64,000 nucleotides of DNA from Nymphaea colorata (GCF_008831285.2 NC_045142.1:24177300-24241299), one strand, 5' to 3'; shown: positions 1 to 13,934, counted from the stretch's first letter. Notes: generated by a model not told the origin, from the letters alone. Numbers and translations are program-made.

Positions 1-39
1 ATTTGAAGTGTCTGTGTGACTTAGCTTACAACCTTTGTT

Positions 40-484
40 ATATGGGTACTACTGTAAAGGCAGTGTACCCGTACAGGTTAGGTACGACACCGGTGTTGGC
101 ACTGGTACTGTCCCGGGTACCTCTTGGGTATTGGTCAAACAGTACCAGATACGGTCAAGGTACCCAGGACTGTATCCGTCTGATTTAGGACTCGATCAAA
201 GTTGAACGAGTCCTTTCCTATCCAAATTTAGGATTTCTATTTTGTTATTTACACCATTTACACTCAAGAAACACATTCAAAGCTGTGTTTTCATATTTTG
301 TTCAATAGTTTCTTCTTTAGAAACTATAAATTTTGAATCATGAATGTGTTATTTTGTTTGAATTCTTATTTTATGTTTCATATATATAAAGATATACAGC
401 CGTACTCCCGTACCCAAGTTTTTTTATTATAGTCCAAACCAGTACCCGTACCAAATACCCGTGTTGGCACACATACCTGTACCT
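40..484. repeat. GTAC-rich repeat, possible MITE, in last visible intron
   Basis: Both ends (about 45-185 and 398-480) are dense in GTACC/GGTAC motifs. The block is flanked by similar 20 bp stretches (TGACTTAGCTTACAAC near 17-32 and TGACATAACTTACAAC near 486-501) that could be a remade or diverged target region. It lies in the intron downstream of the exon ending at 716. No transposase coding is seen. A non-autonomous DNA transposon is inferred; exact ends are not defined. Confidence 0.3.
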
Positions 485-715
485 ATGTGACATAACTTAC
501 AACATGAACAACATGACCTGGAACCTTCTCACAAGGCAGAGTTCCAAAAAAGCCAACTAGACAATATGCATCTACTCACCTAGTTTTGTTCACATGTGTG
601 TTCAACAAGATTCAACATCAAAAGGTTGAATAGGATGGAGAGTGACAAAAAACAGTTTATAGTGAAAATCGAACAAATTGGAAACATAACGTAAATAAAA
701 CATGCAATTGCTTAC

Positions 716-2954
716 CTCAAAGGTATTTTATCATTGTTGTGCTGGAGAACGATGACAACATCATTGCTTGTCCACACCAAGCTTTCCTCATCCATCAGGA
801 GGTTTGCATCAACATCAGCTAGGGACAGCACAAAGCTATCAAAACACAAAATAGTGAATGTACATTTAGTTTTAGATAAGAATAGGATATGCATTCATCC
901 GTAATTAAGCATGACAAAGCTACAGTGCAGATGAAAGGAGGAATTTATCCAAAAAAAGGTCAGCTAATGGATAAAATTGCATGAGACAGAAGGAAAAAAT
1001 TCTCAGAACCATCTATATATTTAAATTACATGACAGCCAATATAGCATATCCACAGCTGTAAACATGAGGTACACCTGGAAACAAGAATTAAAAGATGGA
1101 AGATTCTGAAATATGTGTGCATGATGACATCCATAACTGTAAATATAGCTGTACAATACATGTGTATTTGGCTACATGTAAACTAAAAGCATAAAGATGT
1201 AGATTGCGCTTTGGTTTAGTTATGGAGTATCAATTATGAATTAAAAAAATAAATAAAAGCATGTCATTTAATTAAGGGCAAATGGGCAATACTCCACGCA
1301 ATTACCACAAAATATACAGATAAGTCATACAATTAAGAGATACTAGGATAACTAAAATAGATGGTTTTAATATTCAGTATAATGGATAAAATGGCTGGGT
1401 TGCAGAATGAATAAACCAGCCTAAAATCGACATTCCACACTACAGGCATGAAGCTCATTTAGTCTTTTGGAGGCCTGCTAGCTCATTTAGTCTTTTGGAG
1501 GCCTGCTAGGACATTCTTCTGTTCCACAAGTTGTTTGCATAAGAATTCTCCTTGTCAAAAAACCAACAGGTAGCCCTTTTCAGAGGCTAATCTTCTTTTG
1601 CACTTTGATTACCACATATGTGCATGTAAATATGAGGCATTTGCTATATACAAACGTCAAGAAGCAAAATTATTTAATTACAGACAGAATTCAGTGAATT
1701 GAAACAACAGGTCAGAAGTAAAGACACTCTTCTAGACCCTTTTCTTTCTCCATTTACATTATCATGCAAATGGACTTCCCTCACTGGAAAAAAGGTCAGA
1801 TATCATCCTCATTCCCGGGAAAGAAGAAGCTGGAATAGAAATCACAAAGTAAAGCTTCCATAAATCAAGATAAGGAGGAACAAGAAGTGATAAGGAAATG
1901 TGCAAGAAGAAAGTTACTTAGATCCTCCAAGAAAGAAAAAGATGACACCATGGTCCACACTGGAAACAACAGTACTAACTAAATTTTATGCTTGAAAAAA
2001 TTTGACAGATGTTAAATTATTAATGTGTTTTGATAAAAATGATTTCCTATTTTCTTATGTATGGAAATGTAAAATTTAGATTACCATCATAAATTGTATG
2101 AGAACACATATATCTTAAGTCCAGGAAACGACAATAACATTGTCAAAAGTATGGTAAACAGGAATTACAGCAAAACAAAGTACTAGCAGAAGAGAAATAA
2201 GAGAACATTTTTCGCATAAAAGAAAGTGCTGAATCTTTTTCTTTTGCTCTACTGTACATCTATTGTTTAAGAGGTCATAATTTAATAAGAACATGTTAGG
2301 GAAAGAACCTGCCATGCATGTTCTTCTTTTATCCAATTAAATAGATTAATTAAAATATTCTCCCTTATAGAAGGTGTATCTCATTCGTTATGAATGCTTT
2401 GGTTCTTATTATGTCTGCATATGCCAAGACAAAAACTGACATATGCAGAGATGTGCACCCCATGAGATGAGAAACGAAGTTCGGAATTGTCTAACTTTTC
2501 CCTCAAAGATATGAACAAAAATGTCTAGATAGACCAAAAGATCTCGCTTATGAATTCTAACCGTCAGGACAATATGAAAATTTCCAAATAAAGGGTTACT
2601 TCTGAAAATGATGTGCATGATAAGGAATTTTAAGTCCTTAATTTCTCATAACAATTTGTTTTAACTCACACAGGAATAACTCTGGTCCCATAGGTTCTAT
2701 ACAGATTCCCATGCTTTTTCTTCTTGCTTGTTTTCTTCTCCTTGGCAGAGGTAGGGGTGTACGAAGCCCAAATAGGCCGATGCTTGATAACGGAATCACC
2801 TGATTCATCAGACTCGTCCATCCAGTGCTGAGTAAGACATGGAGTCAGTTAAAAAATCAAATCCAATGATATGAAATAACAGCATACACAGAATAGCATA
2901 AGTATGTTCTGTAATTCTGTATGCGTCTCTGTGTGTGCGCGCATGTGTGTGTGC

Positions 2955-2992
<38 letters not shown>

Positions 2993-5900
2993 ATTACCAA
3001 CCTGGCGAAGAAAATATTTATTTGAAAGGGTAGGATCAGAAACCTCAAGCAAACCAGCAGCGAGGACATCTGTTGACCGTTCCATTTCCTACAAATAAAT
3101 GGTCTTGCACAAACTATTAAAACAGAAGGAAGCAAAAATTACAATATAAGAGCTTGATAGAGAACTAAAAAAAAAAAAATGATTCTGACAATGGAAAATA
3201 TCATCATTCTGGCAATGGAAAAGCTTTTGCTAAAAATGAAATATAGGGTAAATTATGTTCATTATCTGACTCTATGCAAAAACTCGAGAAAGTTCGGCTT
3301 TAAGACTTCTGCTTTTTTTTTCTGCACTGATGAAAACAGAACATTATTTTTGACAACTGTCAAAAGCTTTTATCGAGACCGTATGTTGTTCCCAAGTAGC
3401 ACCTTTAGGTCAAGGAAACAAATAATGTGAATCATTTGAGCTGGAGGAAACAGACATTTTTGAAGATCAATTATTACTCCATATATTTGCACCTAGAAGT
3501 TCCACGGAAGAGCACTTACTTCTTTTAGAACTGCACCATCCAAGTAAGTTTTTGTGTGAACATGAAAGCGACCATCCGTCTTCGTCTCTTGGAGGGAATG
3601 GCCGCGTAATGCTTTTGAAACTGCAATTGCCAACTTCTCATGGCCATGTAAAGCATGAGCACCTCCAACAATGACGACTTCTTGCCCAGCATGAACCATT
3701 TTTCTCACCTGAAATAGAAGTTCCAGCATTGAATAAAAGCAATTTATTCAAAGCAATTTCAGCTTCAATGTAGTTGTATTTAACATGGCAAGATCCATTT
3801 TCATAGCTATAGTAGCAAATACCACCAATATTCAGGAATATTGAATATTCTTTGGATGCATATGAAAAAGACAAAAACAAAAAAAAAGTACATATTGAAT
3901 AAATGCTCCCATGATTTCCCATAAATGTACAAAAGGCAGACAGAACGCTTGCATTGTTGTGATAACAAAGAAAATACTAGATTAAGAATCATGAGGTTCA
4001 GTTAAACCAACAGGAAAAAAATAAATTTTATTAGCATCTGTCGAGAGAGGCGAAGACACAAAAACAAGATTCTGGCCAGAGGTTGTCCCAGAAGTTGAGA
4101 CATTAAAGATATCTTTGTACAATATTAAGCATGTAACCAGCTAAACATCAGGCAGCAGTCAGCCTCTCACATCAGCTCACAGGTAAAAGGAGATTTATAT
4201 GTCATGCATGCTCCCGATCCACCTCCACATAGTTCTATTTTCTCGAAAAAGGAAGGGCGACCTCCTATAACACCTCCTATAACGCACGCACACACACACA
4301 CACACACACGCACAGAGAGAGAGAGAGAGAGAGATGCAATGAAAACAACATTCATGTGAGGACGTGTCAATATAAGTGTCTTGACAAGGGAAGATACGTA
4401 TGACATGATATGAATACTCCAGCTTTCTGCACTTTACCTTCTATATTAGCAGCGTATACCACTAACAATGTGAGGGCGTGTCAAATAACCAGCAATATCT
4501 TTTCTTCGTGCATTGCAGTTGCACTCCAAATTAGTAAAACCAAACATATAAAAACTTGCCGAGTCAACCCGGTGACTCGGCTAGGCTCGCCCCCCTAAGG
4601 AGTCAACCCAATAGGGTGACTCATTTCACTTCATACTTCAATATTTTATTGCTGTTTATAGTTGATACATGTTAAGAACTTAAGATATAAGTTTTGTTTG
4701 TTACTTTCTTAAACATGTAAGTTCAGTTAGTTAAAGTCAAGCAATATTAAATTGATTGAGTTTATTAATGTCTTTCCATTCGGCATACTAAATTGCAACA
4801 GTTCAAGGAAGATGAACTTAGTTGTGACTTCACTTTATGTTAGTTTGACTTTTTTTTAATAATATAAGTGAAATCAAGTCATTTTACAAACTTTTTATGT
4901 TTAATAAACAAGTTATATATTGCTTTTTCTTAAAGAAAAGTAAACGTAACCCGGTCTAAGTCACTGAGTTGACCCGCCAAGTCACGAGTCGAGAACCAGC
5001 TCAAAGGCTTTCCCATCCCAGAACCTAGTCGAGCCGAGTCCAGAGTCACTGGGTTTTCAAACAAACGTTGTTATGACTTATGAACATGTTTACTACAGCA
5101 AATAATCCATAACATGGAATAATAATAAATGAAAACAAAATTATGTAAGGAAATAAAGATGTGAAGCGTGGAGAATGTATCAAGATGTGAAGAATGGAGA
5201 ATGTACTACAAAAGAATCTATGAAGTAATTGAGCACACCTCTCTGTCAATTGCGTGTATATCAATGCTGTAATTATGGCCAGCCTCAAATAAACTATACC
5301 GATTATGATTTTGCAGGACAATTATAGGCACAAGTAACCGAGTGTTTAGTTCAAGAGCTTCAAACCTGCAGGAAACAGAGATATTCAAATCAATGAAAAC
5401 CTTGTGAATACATATAGATATGAACTTCTAGATACACACAGGATGGCGTAGCCCAACTAGGTCCATAGGCCATACAGATGAGCCAGAGCAAGCCCATGGC
5501 CTGTGGCCTGTTGCCAAGCCCAACCAGGTTAACATCCCATTAATCAGGCAGTGGTTTCCCCTACCTTTGTGCAATTCTGGAAGTGTTGTGTGAGAGAGAG
5601 ACACAAAGAAGGGGGTGATGGGAGGTTGCAGAGTTGCAACCTTGAGCAAAAAAAGGTCACTGTGCCTGCATATGCAGTCATGCTTACAAGCAAAGAAGAA
5701 GATTACCGAACATCCGGTGCCATAACATGCTCAATTGTGGTTGAAATCAAAGCAGCCAGCTGTCCAACAAAGACATCCTCAGTAGAACTACTGCTCATTA
5801 GCTTGTCCCTTAAAAATATCACATTATGCAGCCTAGGGATCGTCTTATAACTGATGCTTCCTTCTTCAGCTTCTATCTTTCCATATGTGCAAGGGCCTGC

Positions 5901-8900
5901 TGAAAGGTCAATGACAGCATATCTGCATGGCACATAAATTTTCAATTTCCAGTCTTATGATAAAAGAAAAGTACGCAAAAAGTCACATTAATGAGGACAC
6001 AAAAGAGAGAGAGTTATGGTTCAAGCTAAAATATGGAGATACAATGAAAAGTCATCAGTCATGCACTTGCAGCCACAACAATTGGTGGAGAAACTGAGTG
6101 AAGGATTATCCATAAGTGTTCTGAACCACAAACTGTAACTTCACTCAGGAACACGATCATCTAGAAAATGACTGATGCCTTAGGAACTGCACTTTCCATA
6201 AAGTTAAACCAGCGCACTAGAAAATTTATATTATTACTGTGAAAGGGGTGAGTTTATAACAAAAAGTCAGTAATCTTAGTTTTCCATTATGCCAATAAAT
6301 GAAGGATGTGATGAGATCATGAAACCTTACCCTCCAAAGAAAGCCCACTAACCTCAGCTCAGGGGTCAATTGCATGTAACATTTCTCTGAAGCATCAATT
6401 AAAAAGCCAAAAGCAAAAAGCCCCCGCTCATTCCAACCAGGAAGCAAGTCTTAGCACAATGATAACTCCAGCTCCAACCAAAAAAATTCTTTAAGGGAAT
6501 GAAAGAAGCAACAGAAAAGCCTCCTCCATTAGACAGCTCCAGCACCAAACCAGAATTTTTATTGCAGACAAGATGAATTTGAAAGAAAGAGACTGTAAGA
6601 AGTTCACCAACAAATCCACCTCATCACAGAAGAGGATGTCCATGAAGATGAACTATAGATGAAGGGCACCAGGAGGTTCACTTCCAAGTTTATAGACGTA
6701 ATCCCAATTCAAATATCACATTATGTGGTTCGTTCTTAAAAACCATCCATCATGTGTATATCTATTAGGTGATAATGCATATGCAGGTCAGACATTTTTC
6801 CAAAAATTGAAGCTGTAGGATGAAGAGTACAGCATAAAGCTAAGAATGCATGATTCAAAACAATCTCTTTACTGACTGTACTTATATATTTTACTATGTG
6901 CAAGAAACATCCTGCACATGAAGTTTGCCCCAGTAAAAGAAAAATAATAAACAAATTGATTCTATGATTTTGTTTCCTCTTGTTACAAATAAGGGGAAAA
7001 GGCATTCAATGAGGATGAAAGCACAAGCTCTAGGTAAATATTAAGATGTCCAAGGAATGCAGATTATACAGGATGCTTTAAAAAAAATGCATGTGTCATA
7101 AAATTTATGAAATAACTTCTTTGCTAGTGCATATATTGTTCCAAAGTTCCAGCTAGTACTTTCCATGCATCAAGAGGAAACCAAACTATAATACTCATCA
7201 TTATCATGCCAAAATTGAAATTTCTTGACATTGTCAACTTATCCAAAAATAAGCTCAAGCCACAGGATATCACTAATAAGGACTTCATCAAATAAGTTTA
7301 ATTAGATGTAACTGCAAATCAAACATACCTGCCAGAACCTAACCAAACTTGAGAGGCACCACCTCTATTATAACGATAGCGATAAATGTAACCACCCTCT
7401 TGTTTCCTTAGCTCATCATTTGTGAGCTCATTCATTCTGTCATACATTAGCCTATCAAGATCAATTTCTTTGTTTCTAGGATCCATTCTGACCTGCAAAA
7501 GGAGGAGATATCAGCTCTAACTTAAAACAATAAACAAGAAGTTTCTTGATTATTCAAAGAACTTAGTCATCAGCTAGACAATAATGTCAACAGCATCACC
7601 CACATATGTTCTCATTGCATGCAAGCATCAAACAGAGGAAGAAGTGACATCTCATACTATTGATATATCCCGGTGTTAGTATTTACAACACGAATTAGAA
7701 GAAGCCCTTCACCTTGTCAAAATTCACAATGAAAATGACACTGGGTAGAGGTTGATCCTTCTCAGTCCTAGAAGAATCACCATCCATGTCAAATATGAAG
7801 GAGTATAGTTGCTTAAAGACAGGCTCCACTTCAGTTGCTTCCACCTCAAAAACAGGGACTGTCATGCCATATTCACTCTAGAGTGCAAAGGAATATATCA
7901 GCTTATGCACCAGCAATCCAATTTCACAAAATTATATTAAACTAATACCAACCTATTTAAAAGAAAAAATGTATGACATGGTGAAAGGCAACATTACCTC
8001 TCTTGCAGTTCCAGCAGGAACCATGGCTGCCTTCAATGATTTCTCAAGAGCTATAAGTTCTGGCTGTCCAACCTGCCAGAAATGTTCGCAATGCATATAC
8101 TTATTTTCAGACTAGCAACTTAATATCAGAAAAATCCAACAAAATACAGATGATACCATTCTTAGACACTTCAAAAGTCTAAACAATGGCAACAAAAATT
8201 CTATATATTACCAGTGCTTAAGGACAAAATTGACCCTAAATGGCTAAATCCTTAACAACAACATGACAAAAAACCAATAAAATCCTAATGGAGATTAAGG
8301 TTCCTTATTCATGCAATAAAGGAAATAAGTTTCAGGATATTACATCAACATCTAATTATCAAACTACATTGATTGCTTAATTATGTAGTGTAACAGAAGA
8401 TTGGATATGTTATAAATAACTAAGTAAGCAGTGCTCAAGCAGTTCCATTGCAACAGGACCATTATTATAGAAAAAAAGAGTCATAATCAACGATAAGTGA
8501 TGTATTATTCAGCAGTAAGACTTCCATAACATATTGCCAGAGGCTTAATGCACATGTCCAAAGTTCCAAAAATTTTTACAACTCTTAGCATGAAAGATAG
8601 GATAATGACAGTGAAAAACCTGTTCAGAAATGGCAAATTGAAACAATAAATCATTTCAAAGCCAAACAAACTAGCCAGCAAAGAACAAAATTACATAATT
8701 ACATTCAAGTGCTCCAAGTCAATAGCAAAAGGCTTGTGACAAGGTTTCTGTTCTTAGTTTGTTGAAAACACAACATATGAAATATCGATGGTACAGTGCG
8801 CTAAGTGTGGATGCCCCACATGTTTCATAATCAAGGCTTACGCACACAAACAAGAAACTTAGAAGCTGATTTTAATAATTTTATGTGGCATCCAATCTTG

Positions 8901-10488
8901 TCCTTGGAACAGCAAATCCCAAAGCAGTTATGCATTCATAATACATAACAGGCTAGCCAGCATTGAGGTTTTGTACTACAAAGAAAGATAAGATACTTTG
9001 TCTACTTCTATTCCAAGTATGGTACATCATATGAAAGCAATATACAAGACCAACAATCAATCATCAGAATAAAAGATGTTTAATTATGCAAGGCTTGTTC
9101 GCTTTGAACCCTGGAAAATTCAGACGTACAAGATTTGACATGTAGTCTATTATCAATTGTGTACATATCAATGTTCCGGACAACCTTCAAAGGCAAAAAA
9201 ACTTTGGAAACCACCTAGATTCAAAGCTTGGAGAAAGTTTTTGAACCACAAACTCGATAGATAACAATCTAAAGTTCACAATAAATTGCAGAAAATCAAA
9301 AGTTGTCACTAAACATGGGAGCAGCTGCAACACCATGCCACAACCTCAACTACTTTTCATCGACCCAAACGAGGAAATGAACAATAACTTGTTCCTTCTT
9401 TTGCTCCCTAGGGAACGCAAGAAGCAGTCAAAAACTTACAGAGATAACATTGTAGAACAGCCGGTGTATGGGGAACGCAAGAAACAGTCAAAAACTTACA
9501 GAGATAACATTGTAGAACAGCCGGTGTTCGATATCCAGGAGCTCGCCTGTCTCCAAACAAGCGGGTCGCCGCGTCGGATAGCTGATCTTCAGAAACTCCT
9601 CCAGTTTATGTGCATCAAGTGTATATCTGTACCCGCCGTCGGCGTTAAATCCGACCAGAACAACGTTAATCTCTAGCGGCACTTGAAACGGGACCTTTTG
9701 AAACAGAAACAAAAAAAATGCATCGATAATTAGAAACCCAGAAAACGAATCGCAAACATCCTTCAATCTCCATGTCAGCAGTAGACAGTAATAGGACGAA
9801 CTCAAGGCGAATTAGACAGGATATAATGGAAACCCTACAAGGATAACTTACCGTTCAGAAAAATTCACTCAGAAATAACTAACCTTCATCTCTAACTGGT
9901 AACTGCTCGCTAATTAGAACGTCAGAAAACGAATCACAAGCATCCGCCAATCTCCATTTCAGCAGTAGGAAGACGAACTCACGACGAATTGGATAATACA
10001 TAATAAAAACTCTACCCAGAGTAATTTATCATTCAAGAAAGCTAAAGCGAAAATAACTTTAAGCTCTAAATGGCACTGCACAGGAATCGGGAAACAGAGA
10101 AAGAGTGTGTGCACATCCTTCAACCTCCCATCAGCAGTAAGAGCAACCAAGTCGTCGCGAATTGCACCACATATAAGAAAATTACTCGCCCGATACCGAG
10201 TTGCATTTTAAAGACACCAGAAGAAAAAAGAGCCGAAAAGAAAATTTTCGGAATAATTCAGAGGAGAAAAAAGAATTAGGGTCTAATCACCTCCGCACGG
10301 GAATGAAGCATCCGATGGAGATCAAAACGGACATCGTCCCTGACGTCGTGGAACGCGCTATGGTGCCAATGAGGATGTCCGGGATCTCGCCTGAAAACCT
10401 GCCGGACGGCGACGCATTGCGAGAGGAGTAGGAAGAAGAACAAGTAGTAGAAGACAGGGGAACTAATCCCTGGAGAAACGGGTTCCAT
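716..10488 (-). CDS. At5g58100-like exine-formation membrane protein, 3'-partial
   Basis: Eleven exons read on the minus strand: 10488-10291, 9694-9500, 8072-7998, 7877-7713, 7492-7329, 5922-5707, 5365-5239, 3708-3520, 3088-3002, 2827-2670 and 835-716. All have GT-AG borders and matching phases, giving about 564 codons without a stop. ATG 10488 is preferred over 10512 because it is followed directly by a hydrophobic signal peptide (YYLFFFLLL). The protein contains RRDPGHPHWHHSAF, EINVVLVGFNADGGYRYT, YRYRYNRGGASQVWLGSGR, VIDLSAGPCTYGKIE, VVIVGGAHALHGHEKLAIAV, GRFHVHTKTYLDGA and SLADVDANLL. These match, from memory, the Arabidopsis At5g58100 family (called SPOT1; pollen nexine/sexine patterning), a secretory-pathway protein with a C-terminal membrane anchor. 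The remaining exons and the anchor lie left of the window. The gene is apparently functional. Introns carry repeats and a MITE. Confidence 0.9.
1452..1507. repeat. 28 bp perfect tandem duplication in intron
   Basis: Two identical 28 bp units (1452-1479 and 1480-1507), each containing CTCATTTAGTCTTTTGG, lie in the intron between the exons at 2670 and 835. This looks like a simple slippage or repair duplication. Confidence 0.85.
2945..2986. repeat. GT/GA microsatellite
   Basis: An imperfect GT run passes into an uninterrupted (GA)n run from 2959 to 2986, 14 bp from the 5' splice site of the exon ending at 3002. Confidence 0.9.
4287..4334. repeat. CA/GA compound microsatellite
   Basis: A (CA)n tract followed by (GA)n in the intron between the exons at 5239 and 3708. 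No coding meaning. Confidence 0.9.
4550..5066. mobile_element. MITE-like element with GACTCGG-rich inverted ends
   Basis: The left end carries GAGTCAACCCGGTGACTCGG and the right end, read in reverse complement, carries AACCCAGTGACTCTGGACTCGG. Both ends are rich in GAGTC motifs, and the interior is AT-rich and non-coding. Such ends are common in plant non-autonomous hAT-like elements. A clean target duplication was not found, so the limits are approximate. It sits in an intron of the At5g58100-like gene. Confidence 0.45.
9411..9527. repeat. 60 bp tandem duplication of an exon end and splice donor
   Basis: Two copies with an exact 60 bp period (9411-9470 and 9471-9527) differ at one base inside the shared core. 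On the minus strand each carries the end of exon 2 followed by TCT|GTAAGTTTTTGACTG, so the 5' splice site exists twice. Use of the first donor (exon end 9500) keeps the reading frame. Use of the second adds an in-frame TGA. Confidence 0.85.
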
Positions 10489-10596
10489 TTTCCTCCCCCC
10501 TCTGGAGATCATCGAGTGGACTTTTCACTACCTCATCGTTCCCTCTTCAATGGATTTTCTTTGCGCCAAGATCGGCCCCTTCCCTCACGGTCGCCG

Positions 10597-10603
10597 TTTT
10601 ATA
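10597..10603 (-). promoter_or_regulatory. TATA box of the At5g58100-like gene
   Basis: The minus strand reads CCTATAAAACGG here, about 110 bp upstream of ATG 10488, a normal plant distance for a TATA box plus a short leader. No other good TATA motif lies between it and the start codon. Confidence 0.6.
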
Positions 10604-11649
10604 GGCGGCTGCTTGAAAGGATCGGAAGTGACGATCGAGTAATCCATAGAATCGGCCATGGCCGATTCAGGGCTGCCAATGTTAATTGAAATATCTCCCA
10701 AAAAAAAAAAAAACTTTTATGTTTAAATTATTACTTTTTACATGTTCTGTTTATGACACTAGAAAATTAAAAATTACATCGACCCCGTATAAAAATTTAG
10801 GCATTTTTTATATTTGAATGAAATCCTTCCTCCTTCTCCTCTTAGTTTATAGGGTCTAGGGTTGCATTGAACTAAGAAGTGACCTTTTATCAATTATTTT
10901 GCCTCATAAACTATAATAAACTTTTTAATGTTATATTAATGAAATGTCTAGTCACACAACGTCTAAAGTCACCCTATTGACACTGGGTTTCCGAAATAAG
11001 AGAAAAATGAAACAATTCATGTTCAAGCTCAATTTGTTGACTTATCATCCTAGTAGCTCGAACTTGGTTCGTTTTAATTTGTCATGGCTAAGACTAACAT
11101 CTAAAGAATCGACTTATGAACCAAAATGTGACCAAAATGTGTCGGCGAATCAAATGATCTATTGTTTCTTCTAAATTGGTTGACAATAAGGAAAAGTGTT
11201 TATCTTTTTTTTTTAAAGGTGAATAGTTCATTCCATTGCCTCTAAGAGATGTCACTACCTCCCTTCATCCTATTGTGTAGCCTCTTTAAGTTCACAGGCT
11301 ATGTTTCGAGACCTTTTTCAGTCTAGAGGTACAGCATGCTAGGACATGACAAACATTCGAACATGAGTTTTTAGATGAGTCGGGGCAGCGGACCACCTTG
11401 CTGCCCAAATACGCTACCATTCCTCGGAGTAAAGTATTTAAAATTATAAATCTTCAAAACATTTAAAAATATTTATAACAAAAAATATGGCAGCCTTGAA
11501 TCGGCCACCGAATCAAATCGGTTTGCCACATATTCTACTTGAATCGGTCAATTATTGTAGATTTGAGCAAAAACTGGTTAAGACCAACTCATTTGATAAC
11601 GTACATAACTTGTTTGCTCCTCTTGTAGATTGTTCCGTAGGTTTGAACT

Positions 11650-11887
11650 CATTTATTTATTATTATTTATTTATTTTACTTATTTTATATTCTCATAGTT
11701 TGTATACCAAAACTCTCCCCACCATGGCTTATGGGGACATCGGACATGAAGTTCAAATTCGTCACTTGCTTTCTTTTCAATAAACTTCCCAATTTATGTT
11801 TGCCTTTTGGAAAGGAAACCCATCGCTTGCTTTATTGTAGTCTTTCTGAAAACATTGTTTTCTACTTAGGCTTCTTCTTTGCCATGT
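11650..11887 (+). repeat. dispersed repeat, inverted partner at 30784-31000
   Basis: This block, including ACCATGGCTTATGGGGACAT, recurs in reverse complement at 30784-31000 with a few substitutions and a small indel (GGAAAGGAAACCC against GGAAACCC). No coding or terminal structure is evident; probably two copies of one transposon-derived sequence. Confidence 0.8.
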
Positions 11888-12344
11888 TTTTTAAATACTA
11901 TATTTTGCTTAGCTAATGACTATTTGTGTCACATCCACACTTCATTTGCAAATATCAATTGCAAAAAATGGTAGCAGGATAAAAAGTTTCAAGCTATTTG
12001 AACAATTTGTTTCTGATTAGAAATATTTGAGAAGCATTAGGTTTACATACAAATAATATTTGAAAAGTATATGAGGAGAATTTCTCTCATCGCAATTGGA
12101 GTGCATACAAATGTAATGCTAAAATACATAGAGAATTTTCCTTTTTTTTTTCTCCTACCGAATTAAATTCATAATACCATTAGGTAACATTTGGTACGCT
12201 CAAATTTATTTCAAATTTTTAAAATTTTTCCAGTTTATCAAACATGAAAAAATTCTTTTGATCGTTGGAGCTGGAAACGGAAATATATGTTCGGAGAGCC
12301 GGAAAAAATTTTTCCTTTTTTATTTTGACCATTACCACCGCTGC

Positions 12345-12490
12345 CTCCCTCGCTCCCCTTCTTCCTCTCTCGCTCGCCTTCTTCCTGCGCCTCCCTCGCT
12401 CGCCTTTTCCTTACGCCTCCCTTCTTCCTCCGCCTCCCTTCTTCCTCCCTCGCCTCCCTTCTTCCTCCCTCCTTCACCTTCTTCACTTGA
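12345..12490. repeat. CT-rich minisatellite (CCTCCCTTCTTC-type units)
   Basis: Variant units of about 10-20 bp built from CTTCTTCCTCCCTCGCCTCC make one strand almost pure pyrimidine. Open frames in it (proline/serine-rich or Glu/Arg-rich) are by-products of the composition. Confidence 0.85.
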
Positions 12491-13934
12491 AAATATATTT
12501 CTGTTTCCTAACAACAAACTGTTATGAAATAGGAGTTGAAGAAAGCATCTGGTTGCAATCCCATTTGTCAAATGCACAAAAGTTGCAGTCAACACCAACC
12601 AAACTTTTTGCATATAAATACAATTATTTGGATTGGTACCTTGGTTGTGAATGAAAAAAAAAAAAAAAAAAAAGCCGACATCGAAACATTGATTGATGCC
12701 ATGTATCAAATATAACGTACCGACGCAAACAAGTCGATTAAATGTGACATAAAATACGGCCAAAAAACACCATAAATGGTTGCTAATGCTTTTTATTTCA
12801 TGGTGTTTTTAACGACAATTTTTCAAAATTTTTGCCTAACGTTGCCATGTCGGGCAGCTTATATATAACTAAAGTTCACAAAAGGCACTATACTTATAAA
12901 GATATATCAAACAAAGTTTTTTGACATTAGAGCCTGTTTATTTTTAACTAAATTTTTAAGGGTTTTTTTTTAATTTTAAATCATAAGGTGACTAAATTCT
13001 AATTCGATTCCGATAGATGTCATGGCTTTGCATATAGGAGAGCAAATGTGGATTTATTTTTAAACGGCAAGAGGTTAACCTCCGATTCACCTGGAAAGTT
13101 TAACCTTTTCATAAAATATTCAACGTTCTCTCATATTTCGTTGGCTTTTCCGACACTCCGTAGAGAAAGAAAACCTCTTTTTTCCTTCAAATATTATATA
13201 CTGAGAGAGAAAGATGCATTGTGTCGGCTCCCAATTGTAAATTCAGATTGGTATTGGTGAATATTTTGCATCAGATCCCGTTTTTAACGGTTGGGTTTGT
13301 GAATGTTGCGCGGATCCAAGTTTTCCCATCGGCAATTGGAAGCTATGCCCAGAAAAGGGCGTATAGTTTCAATGCTAGATCCAGATCTGGATGATGGTAC
13401 GAGGCAGACTTTGAGTCCTATATCCGAATCTATGTAAGGGTGGAATCTCATCAAAGGGTGAAAGAAATTAGTAATTTATGCAAACGAAATTCTTTAATTT
13501 ATCAGAGTATCCTTCTAGGTGTGTTGGATTTTTTTCCTGGTGTAATTTGCAATGTAATAATCACTATGTTCTTTGGCTGATTTAAAAAATCTTCTAATAA
13601 AATATGGTATTTTTGCAAGTAAAATTATATGGCGCCTACTATTTTCATTATTATATTTTTCATACTTATAGGATGGTGTCAGAAAGGGCTGATGGCATAT
13701 GGTATATACGGGTTTTACGTGCAAAACTTGTATAGTTAGAAACTGAAAGAAAGTATATGAAATACGTACGATTAATTGCAATTAAAAATACAAAGATAAA
13801 AGTAGACATTACGGGCTTCGGGCAAGTTTGGAATCTAAATGATCTTACATGAGAAGACACTTTTAGACTACCCAATTTGATTCCAACATAAAACTATAGT
13901 GTATCACGGGCATGTTCTTGGTTACATTTGGGTA

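Noticed and set aside
3-188. 61-codon frame at the left edge
   Set aside because: It lies within a GTAC-rich repeat in an intron of the minus-strand gene and has no similarity to known proteins.
9335-9676. 113-codon plus-strand frame with a repeated peptide
   Set aside because: It is antisense to exon 2 of the At5g58100-like gene; the repeat reflects the 60 bp DNA duplication.
12238-12763. Open frames of up to 143 codons, Glu/Arg-rich or Pro/Ser-rich
   Set aside because: They come from the CT-rich minisatellite and are open in several frames at once.
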